64,000 nt of DNA. It comes from Gammaproteobacteria bacterium (lineage in GTDB: Bacteria > Pseudomonadota > Gammaproteobacteria > Pseudomonadales > Azotimanducaceae). Location: positions 525,721 through 589,720 of the forward strand of contig JAPOXV010000026.1 in the NCBI GenBank assembly GCA_026706935.1, written 5' to 3'. Each line of letters begins with the position of its first letter. Within the stretch, counting starts at the first letter, position 1. The notes below the pieces were generated by a model. That model was not told the origin of the DNA. It saw nothing but the letters and a program-made list of their open reading frames with translations, and did no database searches. Of this stretch, positions 27,011 to 36,333 are shown one piece after another. Made by a program: the position numbers and the translations under genes.

Positions 27011-27644
27011 TCTTGGCCATCTGTGAAAAGATGCGCGCTAGTAGGTGCTCTTCAAAAGGAGACTTGATAAATCCATAGCAGTTGCCGTTTCGATCAAAAA
27101 TAACGATATTGCCTTGATGTTCGACAAGGTAGTCGGTTTCCTTGTCTGGATCACCTAGCTGTTTGTAACCTACATAAACTAGCTCCGCGAACCGCTTAAC
27201 TGCAGCTGGCTCGCCGGTAACGCCGATGATGTCGGGATCAATGTTGTCGGTGTATGACTTCACGACATCCTGATGGTCGCGTTTGGCGTCAATCGATACG
27301 AACATTCGTTGCGTCTTTTGTAGGGTGTTAGTGTCGCCTTCTGCTTTAAACCCATCGTAAACGGTTTTCATTTGACCGAGCGTCACAGGACATATATCCG
27401 GGCAATGTGTGTATCCGAAAAACCCAAATGTCCACTTGCCTTTTAGATGTGAGCTGTCAAACGCTTCTCCATCTTCATCGACTAGCTCTAAATCTTCTAG
27501 CAAAATCGGTTCAGGAAGAATCACAACGCCCAAGGACGCGAGTTCCTCATCCGTGACGGGTTCTGAACGTAAGTTCCACGCGAGTAATGCAAGTGCGATG
27601 ACGCCGACAGATCCGAGCAACGTGAATCGAACATTGAATTTCAT
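27003..27644 (-). CDS. SCO1/SenC-family copper chaperone
   Basis: About 213 residues from the ATG at 27644; the frame extends upstream but would overlap the SURF1 gene by 80 bp. One N-terminal membrane anchor (FTLLGSVGVIALALLAW) is followed by a periplasmic thioredoxin fold with the copper-binding CPDIC and the distal His in YLVEHQGNIVIFD. It assists assembly of the CuA centre of cytochrome oxidase. It overlaps the SURF1 stop by 4 bp (ATGA), so they are cotranslated. Its stop overlaps the convergent transporter by 8 bp. Confidence 0.93.
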   Translation of the reverse strand: MKFNVRFTLLGSVGVIALALLAWNLRSEPVTDEELASLGVVILPEPILLEDLELVDEDGEAFDSSHLKGKWTFGFFGYTHCPDICPVTLGQMKTVYDGFKAEGDTNTLQKTQRMFVSIDAKRDHQDVVKSYTDNIDPDIIGVTGEPAAVKRFAELVYVGYKQLGDPDKETDYLVEHQGNIVIFDRNGNCYGFIKSPFEEHLLARIFSQMAKIS

Positions 27645-28339
27645 GATTTTGGAGACTCTCTGTCTTTTCTCACGGTGAAAAACCAATAACCACCGATGAC
27701 TAACGCACCGATGAGTAACCATTGTGCGGCGTAACCCCAGTGAATGGCCGCGGAAAACTCGACCTGAAGAGGTGCTGCTTCTAGCACTCCCGGACTTTCA
27801 GCGATGAGGCGCAATTCCAGTGCTCGAGCACCGGTCAAACGCGCCATCTGACCTATGTTGATCTCTCGGAGACGGATAGGCCAGTCCGATTGAGGACGCT
27901 CAAACGACGAGCGCAAAACGGGATTTGGCCACGCTATCCCGATTATAGAAACGGATGCGTCAGGTGTAATGATGTTCGGATTGACCTGAACAGAAGCCTC
28001 GACGGAAACCCATCCGCGATTGACGAGGTAGCGATCGCTTCCTGTGTTAAAGCTCTGCACGATCCAATAACCTGATCGTCCTCGATGTCTCTGATCTTCG
28101 ATGATGAAGTAACGCTGAGCATCGAATCGACCAAGAAGCTGAAGTTTCCTGTAATCGATATCGGTTGTTGACAGAGTTTCTTCATTGATCGGCGGCAGGT
28201 TTAGTCTGGTTTCATAGTCGTCTTTCAAAGCTAGCTTTTCGAAGCCTCGTCCGACTTGCCAGATGCTCAAAGCGATCGTAACCAGTACGGCAATTCCGAC
28301 TTGTATGACGAGAGGCCAACCACCTGGTGGGGTTTTCAT
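27641..28339 (-). CDS. SURF1 family cytochrome oxidase assembly protein
   Basis: 232 residues with the two-helix SURF1 topology: an N-terminal span (WPLVIQVGIAVLVTIALSIW) and a C-terminal span (AAQWLLIGALVIGGYWFF) enclosing a periplasmic domain with YFIIEDQRHRGRSGYWIVQSF and LVNRGWVSV. SURF1 helps haem a insertion into subunit I of aa3-type oxidases. The oxidase subunit genes are not in the window, so this SURF1-SCO1 pair is split from them or serves an oxidase encoded elsewhere. Confidence 0.93.
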   Translation of the reverse strand: MKTPPGGWPLVIQVGIAVLVTIALSIWQVGRGFEKLALKDDYETRLNLPPINEETLSTTDIDYRKLQLLGRFDAQRYFIIEDQRHRGRSGYWIVQSFNTGSDRYLVNRGWVSVEASVQVNPNIITPDASVSIIGIAWPNPVLRSSFERPQSDWPIRLREINIGQMARLTGARALELRLIAESPGVLEAAPLQVEFSAAIHWGYAAQWLLIGALVIGGYWFFTVRKDRESPKS

Positions 28340-28428
28340 TTTGGTTTTAAGTCGTGAAAAAACACATACTGTCTTGCCACTCGGATTTCACCGATCGTGC
28401 TCTTCTTGTGTCTGGTGGGGAACACTTA

Positions 28429-29373
28429 CTAGAGCAGGTCTACGGAGACATTCCCATCGACGTCCTCGACGTAATTACAAGCACTGCAAGCACGTAACGT
28501 CACATTTCCGAGTAGGTCACGTTCAACATAAATCGTATCCTGCTGATTGCATCTTGGACATACTGCACCTGCGATAAACTGTCGCTTCGGATTGCGAAGC
28601 CCATTGAGCACAGGGCTCGTTTGAGGCTTGATATCGTGCCAGATTTGAAATGCCTCGGCAGCTTGTTCTACCAACATACCTAATCCGTCGGAAGTCTCGT
28701 CTGCGTAGGCTTCGACTTGTTGAATGAATGGCGTACGCCCGTCCCGTTGGTATCCGAGGTCATAACATCGAGCATCTTCAAACGTCGCACTCGGAACTGG
28801 TAGTTGTTCTTGCTGCCAACCCGCGGCCGTGGCGTTGATCACGATGTCCCATCCTTGTTTGAGTTCTTCTAGATCAAGGACGTCGATTTTCGGGAACTGT
28901 TTTTTTAACGCTTCGGCTCGAGAGCGTGTGCGATTTGCCAATGTAATTTCAGCACCGTGTTCAAGAAGCGGAAGAACAATACCTTGCGCGGCGCCACCTG
29001 CACCGATCACGAGAATCTTGGCTTGTTTAAGAGGCCAACGTAGACGCGATAGGTCTGCGACCAGACCGATTCCATCAGTGTTGTAACCTAGGAATACATC
29101 ACCTACTGCGTGAATGGTGTTTACAGCGCTTGCAGCGATCGACGCTTGGTCCTTTTCGTCGACAAATTCGTAAGCATCGTGTTTAAATGGCGCCGTAACG
29201 TTGAGACCCGTGCCACTCCCAGAGAAGAAATTACGGGCCATTGTTTGAAAATCGTCTGGAGGTGCCAGGATTCTGTCGTAGGTTAACTCCAATCCAACCT
29301 GCATCGCGAACGCAAGGTGAATCTCAGGCGAAAGGCTGTGTTCGATCGGATTCCCAATGACGGCGAACTGCAT
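28429..29373 (-). CDS. aroE: Shikimate dehydrogenase with C-terminal YheV-like zinc-ribbon domain (fusion)
   Basis: 314 residues, about 40 more than usual AroE. Residues 1 to about 255 are a standard NADP-dependent shikimate dehydrogenase: AVIGNPIEHSLSPEIHLAF, the catalytic Lys in NVTAPFKHDAYE, the GAGGAAQGIVLPL dinucleotide loop, NRTRSRAEAL and DGLGMLVEQAAEAFQIW. The tail (28432-28605, after LNGLRNPK) reads RQFIAGAVCPRCNQQDT followed by LRACSACNYVEDV. This is a four-cysteine ribbon very like the YheV/DUF2387 putative metal-binding proteins, normally separate small proteins. No stop separates the two parts. It is 2 bp from tsaC. Confidence 0.93.
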   Translation of the reverse strand: MQFAVIGNPIEHSLSPEIHLAFAMQVGLELTYDRILAPPDDFQTMARNFFSGSGTGLNVTAPFKHDAYEFVDEKDQASIAASAVNTIHAVGDVFLGYNTDGIGLVADLSRLRWPLKQAKILVIGAGGAAQGIVLPLLEHGAEITLANRTRSRAEALKKQFPKIDVLDLEELKQGWDIVINATAAGWQQEQLPVPSATFEDARCYDLGYQRDGRTPFIQQVEAYADETSDGLGMLVEQAAEAFQIWHDIKPQTSPVLNGLRNPKRQFIAGAVCPRCNQQDTIYVERDLLGNVTLRACSACNYVEDVDGNVSVDLL

Positions 29374-29375
29374 GG

Positions 29376-29921
29376 CTATCGGATTTGATCGCCGCTTACG
29401 GCGTCAAATATCTCGCTTGGTCCTGTGGCTTGACCGGTTGCGCCGTGTACGACGTGATCGACGATGTTCCCGAATCTCTCCCGTGCCTCGTTCTCTGTGA
29501 CACACGGAGGGTCGTTGGCGATGTTCGCGGATGTCGACACGATGGGATGCTTGAACATCGCTGCGATTACTCGAGCTTGTTCGTGGCCGGGTACGCGCGC
29601 CGCTACTGTTGAGTTGTCTCCGATAATCCATTCGGGGAAGCGGGTGGTTGGCAAGAGCCAGGTCGTGCGACCTGGCCAACTTTGTGCCACGAGAGCTCGC
29701 GTTTCTGGATTCAATTGTGTCAGTTCGGGTTTGAACTTCGCGGCCTCATCAGCGATAACGATCAATCCTTTCGATTGCGGTCGTTGCTTGATCTCGAGAA
29801 CACGCCTTACCGCTGATTCATCGAATGGGTCACATGCGAACCCCCATACGCCCTCGCAGGCGTGACAGATGATGCCTCCATCGCGAAGCAGCTTAACTGC
29901 TTCGTGAAGCTCGGCGCTCAC
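29376..29921 (-). CDS. tsaC: Threonylcarbamoyl-AMP synthase (TsaC/YrdC)
   Basis: 181 residues of the Sua5/YrdC/TsaC family, the short form without the Sua5 domain. It makes threonylcarbamoyl-AMP for the t6A37 tRNA modification. Visible are the N-terminal [21 protein letters not shown] region, [13 protein letters not shown] and the [13 protein letters not shown] loop, and the C-terminal [14 protein letters not shown]. It overlaps purE by 4 bp and precedes aroE by 2 bp; tsaC next to aroE is a common gammaproteobacterial pairing. Confidence 0.94.
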   Translation of the reverse strand: MSAELHEAVKLLRDGGIICHACEGVWGFACDPFDESAVRRVLEIKQRPQSKGLIVIADEAAKFKPELTQLNPETRALVAQSWPGRTTWLLPTTRFPEWIIGDNSTVAARVPGHEQARVIAAMFKHPIVSTSANIANDPPCVTENEARERFGNIVDHVVHGATGQATGPSEIFDAVSGDQIR

Positions 29922-30415
29922 TCGAGTGAGGCCTGGACCTCGGCGTTTTTCTGCTTGATCGACTCACGATTGTTGATGCGGTCTTCGTTGAGTCTGTCGG
30001 CGAGTGAACCGTCATTCAACGAGAGGATTTGTGCTGCAAGGTAACCCGCGTTCTTTGCACCCGCTTTGCCAATCGCAACCGTAGCCACCGGGACACCGCC
30101 AGGCATCTGAACCGTAGAAAGCAATGCGTCAAAGCCGCTGAGAGGTCCGCCGTCCATGGGAACACCGATGACTGGTCTTGTGGTATGAGCTGCTACGGCG
30201 CCGGCAAGGTGAGCGGCCAAACCTGCAGCGCAGATGAACACTTGACAGTCGCGTCGCTCTGCTTCTTTTACGTACGCGATGGTTTCTTCCGGTGTGCGGT
30301 GAGCTGACGATACCCGCACTTCATAGGAAATCGAAAAAGTGCCGAGGACCTCTGTGGTTGCTTGCATTGTGGGCCAATCGGAGTCAGAACCCATCAATAC
30401 GGCAACGAATGGCAT
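29918..30415 (-). CDS. purE: 5-(carboxyamino)imidazole ribonucleotide mutase
   Basis: 165 residues, typical class I PurE. It converts N5-CAIR to CAIR in purine synthesis. The substrate-binding [10 protein letters not shown] and [10 protein letters not shown] motifs, [10 protein letters not shown], and [14 protein letters not shown] are all present. The usual partner purK is not adjacent; tsaC follows with a 4 bp overlap. Divergent from the GST gene across 82 bp. Confidence 0.95.
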   Translation of the reverse strand: MPFVAVLMGSDSDWPTMQATTEVLGTFSISYEVRVSSAHRTPEETIAYVKEAERRDCQVFICAAGLAAHLAGAVAAHTTRPVIGVPMDGGPLSGFDALLSTVQMPGGVPVATVAIGKAGAKNAGYLAAQILSLNDGSLADRLNEDRINNRESIKQKNAEVQASLE

Positions 30416-30497
30416 CTAAACCTCCACTGAAATATGCGAATATACGCAAGAATATGAAGCGGCAAATTCTATTGACGCTCATACACGGAGCACCTAT

Positions 30498-31124
30498 ATG
30501 AGAAACGACCTAGTCCTCTACACTCACCCCATGTCCCGCGGCCGTATCGCTCGTTGGCTTATGGAGGAATCTGGACAACCATACACCACAGAAATCTTGG
30601 AATTTGGTTCGACCATCAAATCGCCTGAGTACCTACGTATTAATCCGATGGGGAAGGTTCCTGCTCTCAGACACGGTGATGTGGTAGTCACTGAAGCAGC
30701 GGCAATTTGTGCTTATGTGGCTGACGCATTCCCGGAAGCCGGTTTGGCGCCCGAACCCAAAGAACGCGGCAGCTACTACCGCTGGCTTTTATTTGCGGCG
30801 GGTCCAATAGAGCAGAGTTGCGTCACTAAAGCACTCGGATTTGACGTGCCTGAGAAGCAAGAAGGACTAGTCGGTTACGGTACACACGGTAGGATGTTGG
30901 ACACGCTTGAGGGTATGTTGTCCACGCAGGAATACGCAGCCGGTGAACGGTTCAGTGCAGCGGATATTTATCTAGCCGCGCAGCTGCAGTGGAACATGAT
31001 GATGGGCGTGGTTCAAGAGCGCGACGTATTCGTTGACTACTCTCAGCGAATGCATCAACGGCCTGCATGTGTGCGAGCTGATGAAATCGACAACGAACTG
31101 GCAGCGAAGCTTCAGTCGTCCTAG
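30498..31124 (+). CDS. Glutathione S-transferase family protein
   Basis: 208 residues. The N-terminal thioredoxin-like domain has LYTHPMSRGRIARWLMEE (Ser13 a likely glutathione contact), the cis-Pro loop MGKVPALRHGDVVVTEAAAI, and an all-helical C-terminal domain with AADIYLAAQLQW. It resembles the bacterial GST group often called beta/GstA-like. An RBS-like GGAG stands 8-12 nt before the ATG. Substrate unknown. The ankyrin gene begins 8 bp after its stop. Confidence 0.92.
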   Translation: MRNDLVLYTHPMSRGRIARWLMEESGQPYTTEILEFGSTIKSPEYLRINPMGKVPALRHGDVVVTEAAAICAYVADAFPEAGLAPEPKERGSYYRWLLFAAGPIEQSCVTKALGFDVPEKQEGLVGYGTHGRMLDTLEGMLSTQEYAAGERFSAADIYLAAQLQWNMMMGVVQERDVFVDYSQRMHQRPACVRADEIDNELAAKLQSS

Positions 31125-31132
31125 TCATCTCG

Positions 31133-32047
31133 ATGGCAAAAGCTAGTAAGACACTTCCTGCAACGGAAGCCCGTAAGCGCCTGATTGCAGCAGCGAAAAT
31201 CGGCGATTTGAAGGCAATCCGAGGTGTTCTTAGTCTCCGTGAAGACGCTATACATCTTCGTAATTCGCATCACAATACCGCTCTAAGAAGCGCGGTAGGT
31301 GCAGGTCAACTCGATGCGGCTCAGCTGTTAGTAGAGTACGGCGCAGATGTCCATCAGGTTAACCATGGTGGTTCATCGCTTATGGAAGCCGCGGTCTATT
31401 CAGGAAATCCAGACACCGTGCATTGGCTAGGGCGTAACGGTCTAGTGGTTGGAATCGTGGAGTTGAGCGCAATCGGCGATCTCAAAAGGGTCACATCAGT
31501 CCTCGAGTCCGATCCTACGTGTATGAATCAACGTGACCGCCGTGGCTTAACGGCGCTGCATCACGCGGCTCGATGTGGACACATCGAGTTGATAAAAGCT
31601 CTTATCGTTCGAGGCGCAGACATTCACGCTACGAATCGGCATGGGCATGTGCCGCTCTCTATCGCCGTGGAAGAACGTCAGATTGAGTCTACCGAGGTTC
31701 TCTTAGCGAACGGTGCCGATCCTAATGCTCGAGGTGGGCACTATCGTGGGTCTGCGCTACATCGCGCGGTTTTACACCGTAGTCTGCCGATTGTTAAAGC
31801 GCTTCTAAACGCAGGTGCAGACCCAAACTATCGAGATGCGAACGGCAAAACGCCTCTCCATGACGCGATCGGGACAGGTAATCAGAAGATAGTTGTAGAG
31901 ATGCTCGCTTCACCACGAATAGACGTCACATTGCGCACGGGTAAAACCAAGTACAGTGAGATTGGTGAAACGGCGTTGGAGTATGCGAAAAATCGAGGAA
32001 AGGTGAGTATCGTAAAAATAGTAAAGGACTACCTTAGTGTGTCTTAG
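31133..32047 (+). CDS. Ankyrin repeat protein
   Basis: 304 residues made almost wholly of ankyrin repeats. Clear units include LDAAQLLVEYGADVHQVNHGGSS, RGLTALHHAARCGHIELIKALIVRGADIHATNRHG, HVPLSIAVEERQIESTEVLLANGADPNARG and SALHRAVLHRSLPIVKALLNAGADPNYRDANGKTPLHDA. There is no signal peptide, so it is probably a cytoplasmic protein-protein interaction scaffold. It lies 8 bp after the GST gene and may share its mRNA. Its stop overlaps the convergent cysC stop by 4 bp. Confidence 0.9.
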   Translation: MAKASKTLPATEARKRLIAAAKIGDLKAIRGVLSLREDAIHLRNSHHNTALRSAVGAGQLDAAQLLVEYGADVHQVNHGGSSLMEAAVYSGNPDTVHWLGRNGLVVGIVELSAIGDLKRVTSVLESDPTCMNQRDRRGLTALHHAARCGHIELIKALIVRGADIHATNRHGHVPLSIAVEERQIESTEVLLANGADPNARGGHYRGSALHRAVLHRSLPIVKALLNAGADPNYRDANGKTPLHDAIGTGNQKIVVEMLASPRIDVTLRTGKTKYSEIGETALEYAKNRGKVSIVKIVKDYLSVS

Positions 32048-32589
32048 TTTGGCAGCAGCAGCTCGTTGTCTTCTAAGTACGTAATAACGGTTTTGACAAG
32101 TGTGGACGGAGATTCTCGATGAGTTTGTAGGTGGAGATCCGGATTCTCGGGTGGTTCATACGAATCATCCACCCCAGTGAAATTCTCGATTTCACGTGCT
32201 CGAGCTCGGCGATATAAGCCCTTCGGGTCGCGCTCCTCGCACACACTTAAGGGTGCATCAACAAAAATCTCCACGAACCGACCTTGTTCAAAAAGCGATC
32301 TCACAGCAGCTCGTTGACGCCGCAATGGAGAAATCAGCGCTACTAAGGCAATGTAGCCCTCGTCAAGAAAGAGCTTTGCAACTTCAGCGACTCTTCGCAT
32401 GTTCTCCATGCGATCCTCCGCGCTGAATCCCAAATCCGCGTTCAAGGTTTGCCGCAAATCATCGCCGTCGAGAGAGCGACACGGTACGTCTCGGTCCTTC
32501 AAAACTACGGCTAGCTCTCGTACAAGTGTCGTCTTTCCGGCACCGGACAGACCGGTGAACCAAAGAACACAAGGTTTATTACGAATCAA
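32044..32589 (-). CDS. cysC: Adenylyl-sulfate kinase
   Basis: 181 residues. It phosphorylates APS to PAPS for assimilation or sulfation. The P-loop is GLSGAGKTT (residues 13-21), followed by LDGDDLRQTLNADLGFSAEDR, the ALISPLRRQRAAVR segment with the family Ser, and the CEERDPKGLYRRARAREIENFTGVD lid. No cysND partner lies adjacent. It may produce PAPS for assimilation or for sulfated products. Confidence 0.94.
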   Translation of the reverse strand: MIRNKPCVLWFTGLSGAGKTTLVRELAVVLKDRDVPCRSLDGDDLRQTLNADLGFSAEDRMENMRRVAEVAKLFLDEGYIALVALISPLRRQRAAVRSLFEQGRFVEIFVDAPLSVCEERDPKGLYRRARAREIENFTGVDDSYEPPENPDLHLQTHRESPSTLVKTVITYLEDNELLLPN

Positions 32590-32703
32590 GACACTTGACA
32601 GAAAGCACTCGAAGTCCGTTTCAATCGTGCATCCCTTGGTTTGTGACTAGGCGTGGGGTGATTCGCTAATCCATCCATCGTGCGCGCCGATCGCATACTA
32701 ATT

Positions 32704-34368
32704 TCAATTCTTCGATAAGACCTTCTCCCAAAGTTCGCGCAGGTCTCGATTCAGGTCATGGTCGATGCGCGGCATCGCGTCCAATACCATGGTAGCTCTC
32801 GATTCTGAGTCGTAATGCGGCCATGTCGGCAAGCCTGCCCCATTTGGATTGCCTGTTCGGACAAATGCGATCAGCGTGTCTGACCATCGCTGCGCGAGCT
32901 CGCGCGCGTTTGGGTCTTTACTGTCGTAGCCGATCAATTCACCAGGGTCTGGGCTGTTGAAGCGATTGAACGTAAACGGGATTTCTGCCGCATGTGTCGC
33001 ACCTACGCTGCGTCCAAATACAGGTTTGGTGGTCGCATAATCGAATCGATAGAGCCAACCGCCATTGCCAGCGAGAGTGGCTTGCGTCGCGCTGCCGAGC
33101 GCTGCCTTCAAGAACATCGCATCGAATATGCGTTCTAGAATCTTCATGTCGTCAGCCGACGGATTTTCAGCTCGCAAAGCGTTAATGAACGGTTTAGGGT
33201 CCGCGCCCGCGGTCACTGCGCGCGCCATTCCGTCGAGGAATTCTGCGGCTGCGTTTGGCGCGAACAATGCGAACAACGCCGAGAAAAAGGTGCCCTCATC
33301 TCGATTCGTTCCGGCGATCAGTGGAACGCCTTGAGCGCCGCGGTCTCGTATCGCTTCGTTAGGTGAGCGTGTGACGACGGTGCCGTCGATTGCCGCACCG
33401 AAGTCACTCAGCTGTTCCTGCAGCGCGAAGAGTTCTACGGCTGACATGCCATTGAGTTTGGCCACGACGAGATCTTTTGTCGTATCCAGATGTTCGAGTA
33501 AACCGTCCACATGGTTTGCTGGCGGGGTTTCTGTTGTCCCCGGACTGTGTGCGATTGCCTTGTGGAACAGACCATCAGCCGTAGGTGTGGCCAGAAGCGT
33601 CAGTACGGAAGCGCCCCCAGCGGACTCGCCGAAAATCGTTACGTTTTCAGGGTTGCCACCAAAATCAGCGATGTTGTCCCGTACCCACTCAAGTGCAAGC
33701 ACCTGATCTTGTATTCCGTTGTTTGCAGAACCGGCGTAGTCGTCGCCGAACGGCGACAAATCGAGAAATCCGAGTATCCCAAGTCGGTAGTTAATCGTCA
33801 CCACGACGACATCGCCCTTAATTGCCAACATCGTGCCGTCGTATCCGTTAGCTGATCCCTGGGTAAATCCGCCGCCATGTATCCAAAACATCACGGGTCG
33901 ATCCGAGCCGTCGGTGTTGGGTGTCACGATATTCAGGTATAGGCAGTCTTCGCTCGTGGTTCCAATCGCCTGACCAAAAATGCCGCTTGGCGCTTGTACG
34001 CAGCGATTCGGAAATTGCGTGGCATCTATAAGTTCTGACGAAGGTTTCGGTTTCTTCGGAGCGCTAAAACGTAGATCGCCGATAGGCGGTTGTGCATACG
34101 GTAGACCCCGAAAGTGCATCACATCGTTTTGACGCAGACCTTTTACATCGCCGAACTGAGTACTCACGATAGTCGAATGGAGCTCATTGTCCGGAATTGC
34201 ACGTTCCGTGCTTGACTCTTCCGCCAACTCGCTGCTCGCGACGTAAATGGATGACAAGCTGATCGCGAGTATTGAAACCAGGCGAAACAGTGACGTGTAG
34301 AGGACGTGAAATCGCGTCGACGGAAGATTTGCGATGTGGACCGATTCACGAGATTTATTTTCGAACAT
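32704..34368 (-). CDS. Type B carboxylesterase family protein, exported
   Basis: 554 residues with a hydrophobic signal region at about 24-45 after a longer-than-usual N-terminal segment. The alpha/beta hydrolase features are the oxyanion loop IHGGGFTQG (about 164-172), the nucleophile elbow GESAGG (Ser249), an acid in NRDEGTF, and the catalytic His in GATHAAEIPFTF. It should hydrolyse carboxylic esters in the periplasm. Monocistronic, with 476 bp of noncoding DNA upstream. Confidence 0.92.
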   Translation of the reverse strand: MFENKSRESVHIANLPSTRFHVLYTSLFRLVSILAISLSSIYVASSELAEESSTERAIPDNELHSTIVSTQFGDVKGLRQNDVMHFRGLPYAQPPIGDLRFSAPKKPKPSSELIDATQFPNRCVQAPSGIFGQAIGTTSEDCLYLNIVTPNTDGSDRPVMFWIHGGGFTQGSANGYDGTMLAIKGDVVVVTINYRLGILGFLDLSPFGDDYAGSANNGIQDQVLALEWVRDNIADFGGNPENVTIFGESAGGASVLTLLATPTADGLFHKAIAHSPGTTETPPANHVDGLLEHLDTTKDLVVAKLNGMSAVELFALQEQLSDFGAAIDGTVVTRSPNEAIRDRGAQGVPLIAGTNRDEGTFFSALFALFAPNAAAEFLDGMARAVTAGADPKPFINALRAENPSADDMKILERIFDAMFLKAALGSATQATLAGNGGWLYRFDYATTKPVFGRSVGATHAAEIPFTFNRFNSPDPGELIGYDSKDPNARELAQRWSDTLIAFVRTGNPNGAGLPTWPHYDSESRATMVLDAMPRIDHDLNRDLRELWEKVLSKN

Positions 34369-34844
34369 GCGGGAGAAACTTGCGCCTCTCAGGCGAATTG
34401 GGTGGTGAAGTGTATTCGTGCTAAATCGGGCAACGAGGCAGTGGTTTAAGCCCTCATGATTCGTCGCCGATATTTAGGCTAAGAACAGCACCATAAGCGA
34501 TCTGGATTTAGGAATGGCTGTCAAGGTTGATGGCGAGGCGAACACCATCACAAACTTTGTGTATCCCTCAACGCAGCATCGTCATGTGTTCATTGAGATG
34601 TACGCCAACGAATCGCCTTTAGATATCAGAAAGTAGCTATCTAAGTAAATATCGCCACGAAAAATCGGTAATTTCCTACTCTTGTGTAGATAAAAGTAGG
34701 AATAGATCTGACTGGCGTGTCCCAAGCACGACACGACTCAATTTGGAACGCCTTCTTGAGCAAGGGCTATTCGCTTGACGAGACGCGATACGACCAAGCC
34801 GAATCTCGCTAAATAGTAAGACCCAGAAACAGTGCTTCAGCAAG
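34369..34844. other. 476 bp without a recognisable gene; possible decayed coding remnants
   Basis: No convincing gene fills this gap between the esterase start and the sulfatase stop. Two short protein-like frames are visible on the plus strand. One spans 34478-34636 (ending YPSTQHRHVFIEMYANESP plus five residues and a stop). The other spans about 34690-34813 (including HDSIWNAFLSKGYSLDETRY). Neither has a good start or ribosome-binding site, and I do not recognise either. They could be tails of lost genes. A small inverted repeat lies between them (34673-34702). Confidence 0.5.
34673..34702. repeat. 8-bp perfect inverted repeat
   Basis: TTCCTACT at 34673-34680 is the reverse complement of AGTAGGAA at 34695-34702, with a 14 nt spacer. 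It lies in the gene-poor stretch downstream of the sulfatase gene on the minus strand. It could form a weak hairpin, but there is no adjacent T-run for a clear terminator. Confidence 0.4.
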
Positions 34845-36296
34845 TCAGTTCAGACGACCAGTGCGTTTGACATAATCACGGTAATGCAACATGCGATCAT
34901 GATCAATACGTGCATCAAGTGGTTCAAGATATTCGTCGATCAGTTCTTGATGGACTTCCACATAGTCTGGATCATCAACTAAATTGCGGCTCTCGTCAGG
35001 AGTCTCCTGTTGATCGATGAATAGTGTTGGTTCATGCGTCTCTGTTCTAACAGTGAGCTTGTAACGTTCGGTGATCACGGTAGATTCACCAAACAATTCG
35101 GAAACTACGGCATCACGAGTATCCTCGACAACGTTTCCGACGACGATGGATTTAAGCGACCGTCCCAACGAATCGTGAAACACATCTACTTCCCCTATAT
35201 CCAATAGCGTATTCGCTAAGTCAACTTGCTGAACCAGCTGATCAGTTTCTTGGGGATCTGCTTCTGGTGCATGGATCAATAGTGGAATGTACACCGAAGG
35301 ATCGAAGTACACCGTCTTTCCCATCAATCCCAAGTCACCGAGCATCTCACCGTGGTCGCTCGTAAACAAAATCCATGTGTTGTCGGCAAATCCTGATTTA
35401 CGGAGTGTTTCGAGAAGCTCACCAATCCAATGGTCGATGAGCGTAATGTTCGCGTAGTAATTAATACGCCACTGGCGTCGCTGTTCTCTTGTTGCGCGGA
35501 CGATGGTACTGCGAGTATCTAATCTTGCACTGAGGATCGGCGACGGATTCTCGACCATTACCGTTGTACCGATATTGATTTCCCGATCTTGATATAGAGC
35601 ACGAAAGTCCTCAGGACCATCGTACGGGTCGTGAGGGCCCGTGAACTGGACTTGGAGGTAAAAGGGTTGCGATTTGTCGTATGTGTGAAGCCATTCGATC
35701 GCCGTGTGACCTATAAATGAATCAATGTCTTTGAACTTAGGCGCAGGCGCTGGTGGTTGTGCCCAAGGGGTGGGATTCCCCGACCGCAATTCGTCAAGCC
35801 ATTCGTTGATGTACTTCCGGTGTGCATCGACAAATCCGTGTTCAGTCGCATAGTCCGTATAAGCGCATCCCTGAGAACCCGTACCAATTGGGTCATTAAC
35901 CTCGACCCTCTCTTTAAATCCCCAAGCATCCAACATATGGTCCATCGACTTAGCATGTAAGCCTGGTTTAGGTCCTGGTCCAGTGCGCCAAAGGTGTGTT
36001 TTGCCGACGACGGCAGTGAAATACCCAGCGTCGCGCATGCTTCGAACGTGACTTGGACTATCGACGTCAGCGCCCCACGCGTTGATCCATACCCCGTTTT
36101 CGCGCGGCAATTGACCGGTCATGATGGCAGCCCGGGCTGGCACGCACAACGGTGAATTCGAAATACAGCGATTAAAAACGGAGGATCGGCTGGCGAGTTC
36201 GTTTAGATTTGGGGTGATAACGTCGGATTCATTGCGATATCCGACTGCATCGCCACGCCACTGATCAGTAGCGATTAAGAGGATATTTGGTGGCAT
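34845..36296 (-). CDS. Sulfatase (formylglycine-dependent, type I)
   Basis: 483 residues. The N-terminal metal site ILLIATDQWRGD is followed by the sulfatase signature SNSPLCVPARAAIMTG: Cys51 in CxPxR would be converted to formylglycine. Later blocks are GKTHLWR, QVQFTGPHDPYDGPEDF, and LFTSDHGEMLGDLGLMGKTVYFDPSVYIPLLI. There is no signal peptide, so it probably acts in the cytoplasm on imported sulfate esters (or phosphonate or phosphodiester substrates, which related enzymes also use). It is the last gene of a Yej-type importer operon, 37 bp after the permease. A maturation enzyme is not in the window. Confidence 0.93.
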   Translation of the reverse strand: MPPNILLIATDQWRGDAVGYRNESDVITPNLNELASRSSVFNRCISNSPLCVPARAAIMTGQLPRENGVWINAWGADVDSPSHVRSMRDAGYFTAVVGKTHLWRTGPGPKPGLHAKSMDHMLDAWGFKERVEVNDPIGTGSQGCAYTDYATEHGFVDAHRKYINEWLDELRSGNPTPWAQPPAPAPKFKDIDSFIGHTAIEWLHTYDKSQPFYLQVQFTGPHDPYDGPEDFRALYQDREINIGTTVMVENPSPILSARLDTRSTIVRATREQRRQWRINYYANITLIDHWIGELLETLRKSGFADNTWILFTSDHGEMLGDLGLMGKTVYFDPSVYIPLLIHAPEADPQETDQLVQQVDLANTLLDIGEVDVFHDSLGRSLKSIVVGNVVEDTRDAVVSELFGESTVITERYKLTVRTETHEPTLFIDQQETPDESRNLVDDPDYVEVHQELIDEYLEPLDARIDHDRMLHYRDYVKRTGRLN

Positions 36297-36333
36297 AAAT
36301 ATGCACCATCAGTTCCCTCGCGGCCCTTTGAAC

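Noticed and set aside
34673-34702. Intrinsic terminator downstream of the sulfatase
   Set aside because: The hairpin is short, AT-rich, has a 14-nt loop and lacks a T-tract, and lies well beyond the stop codon.
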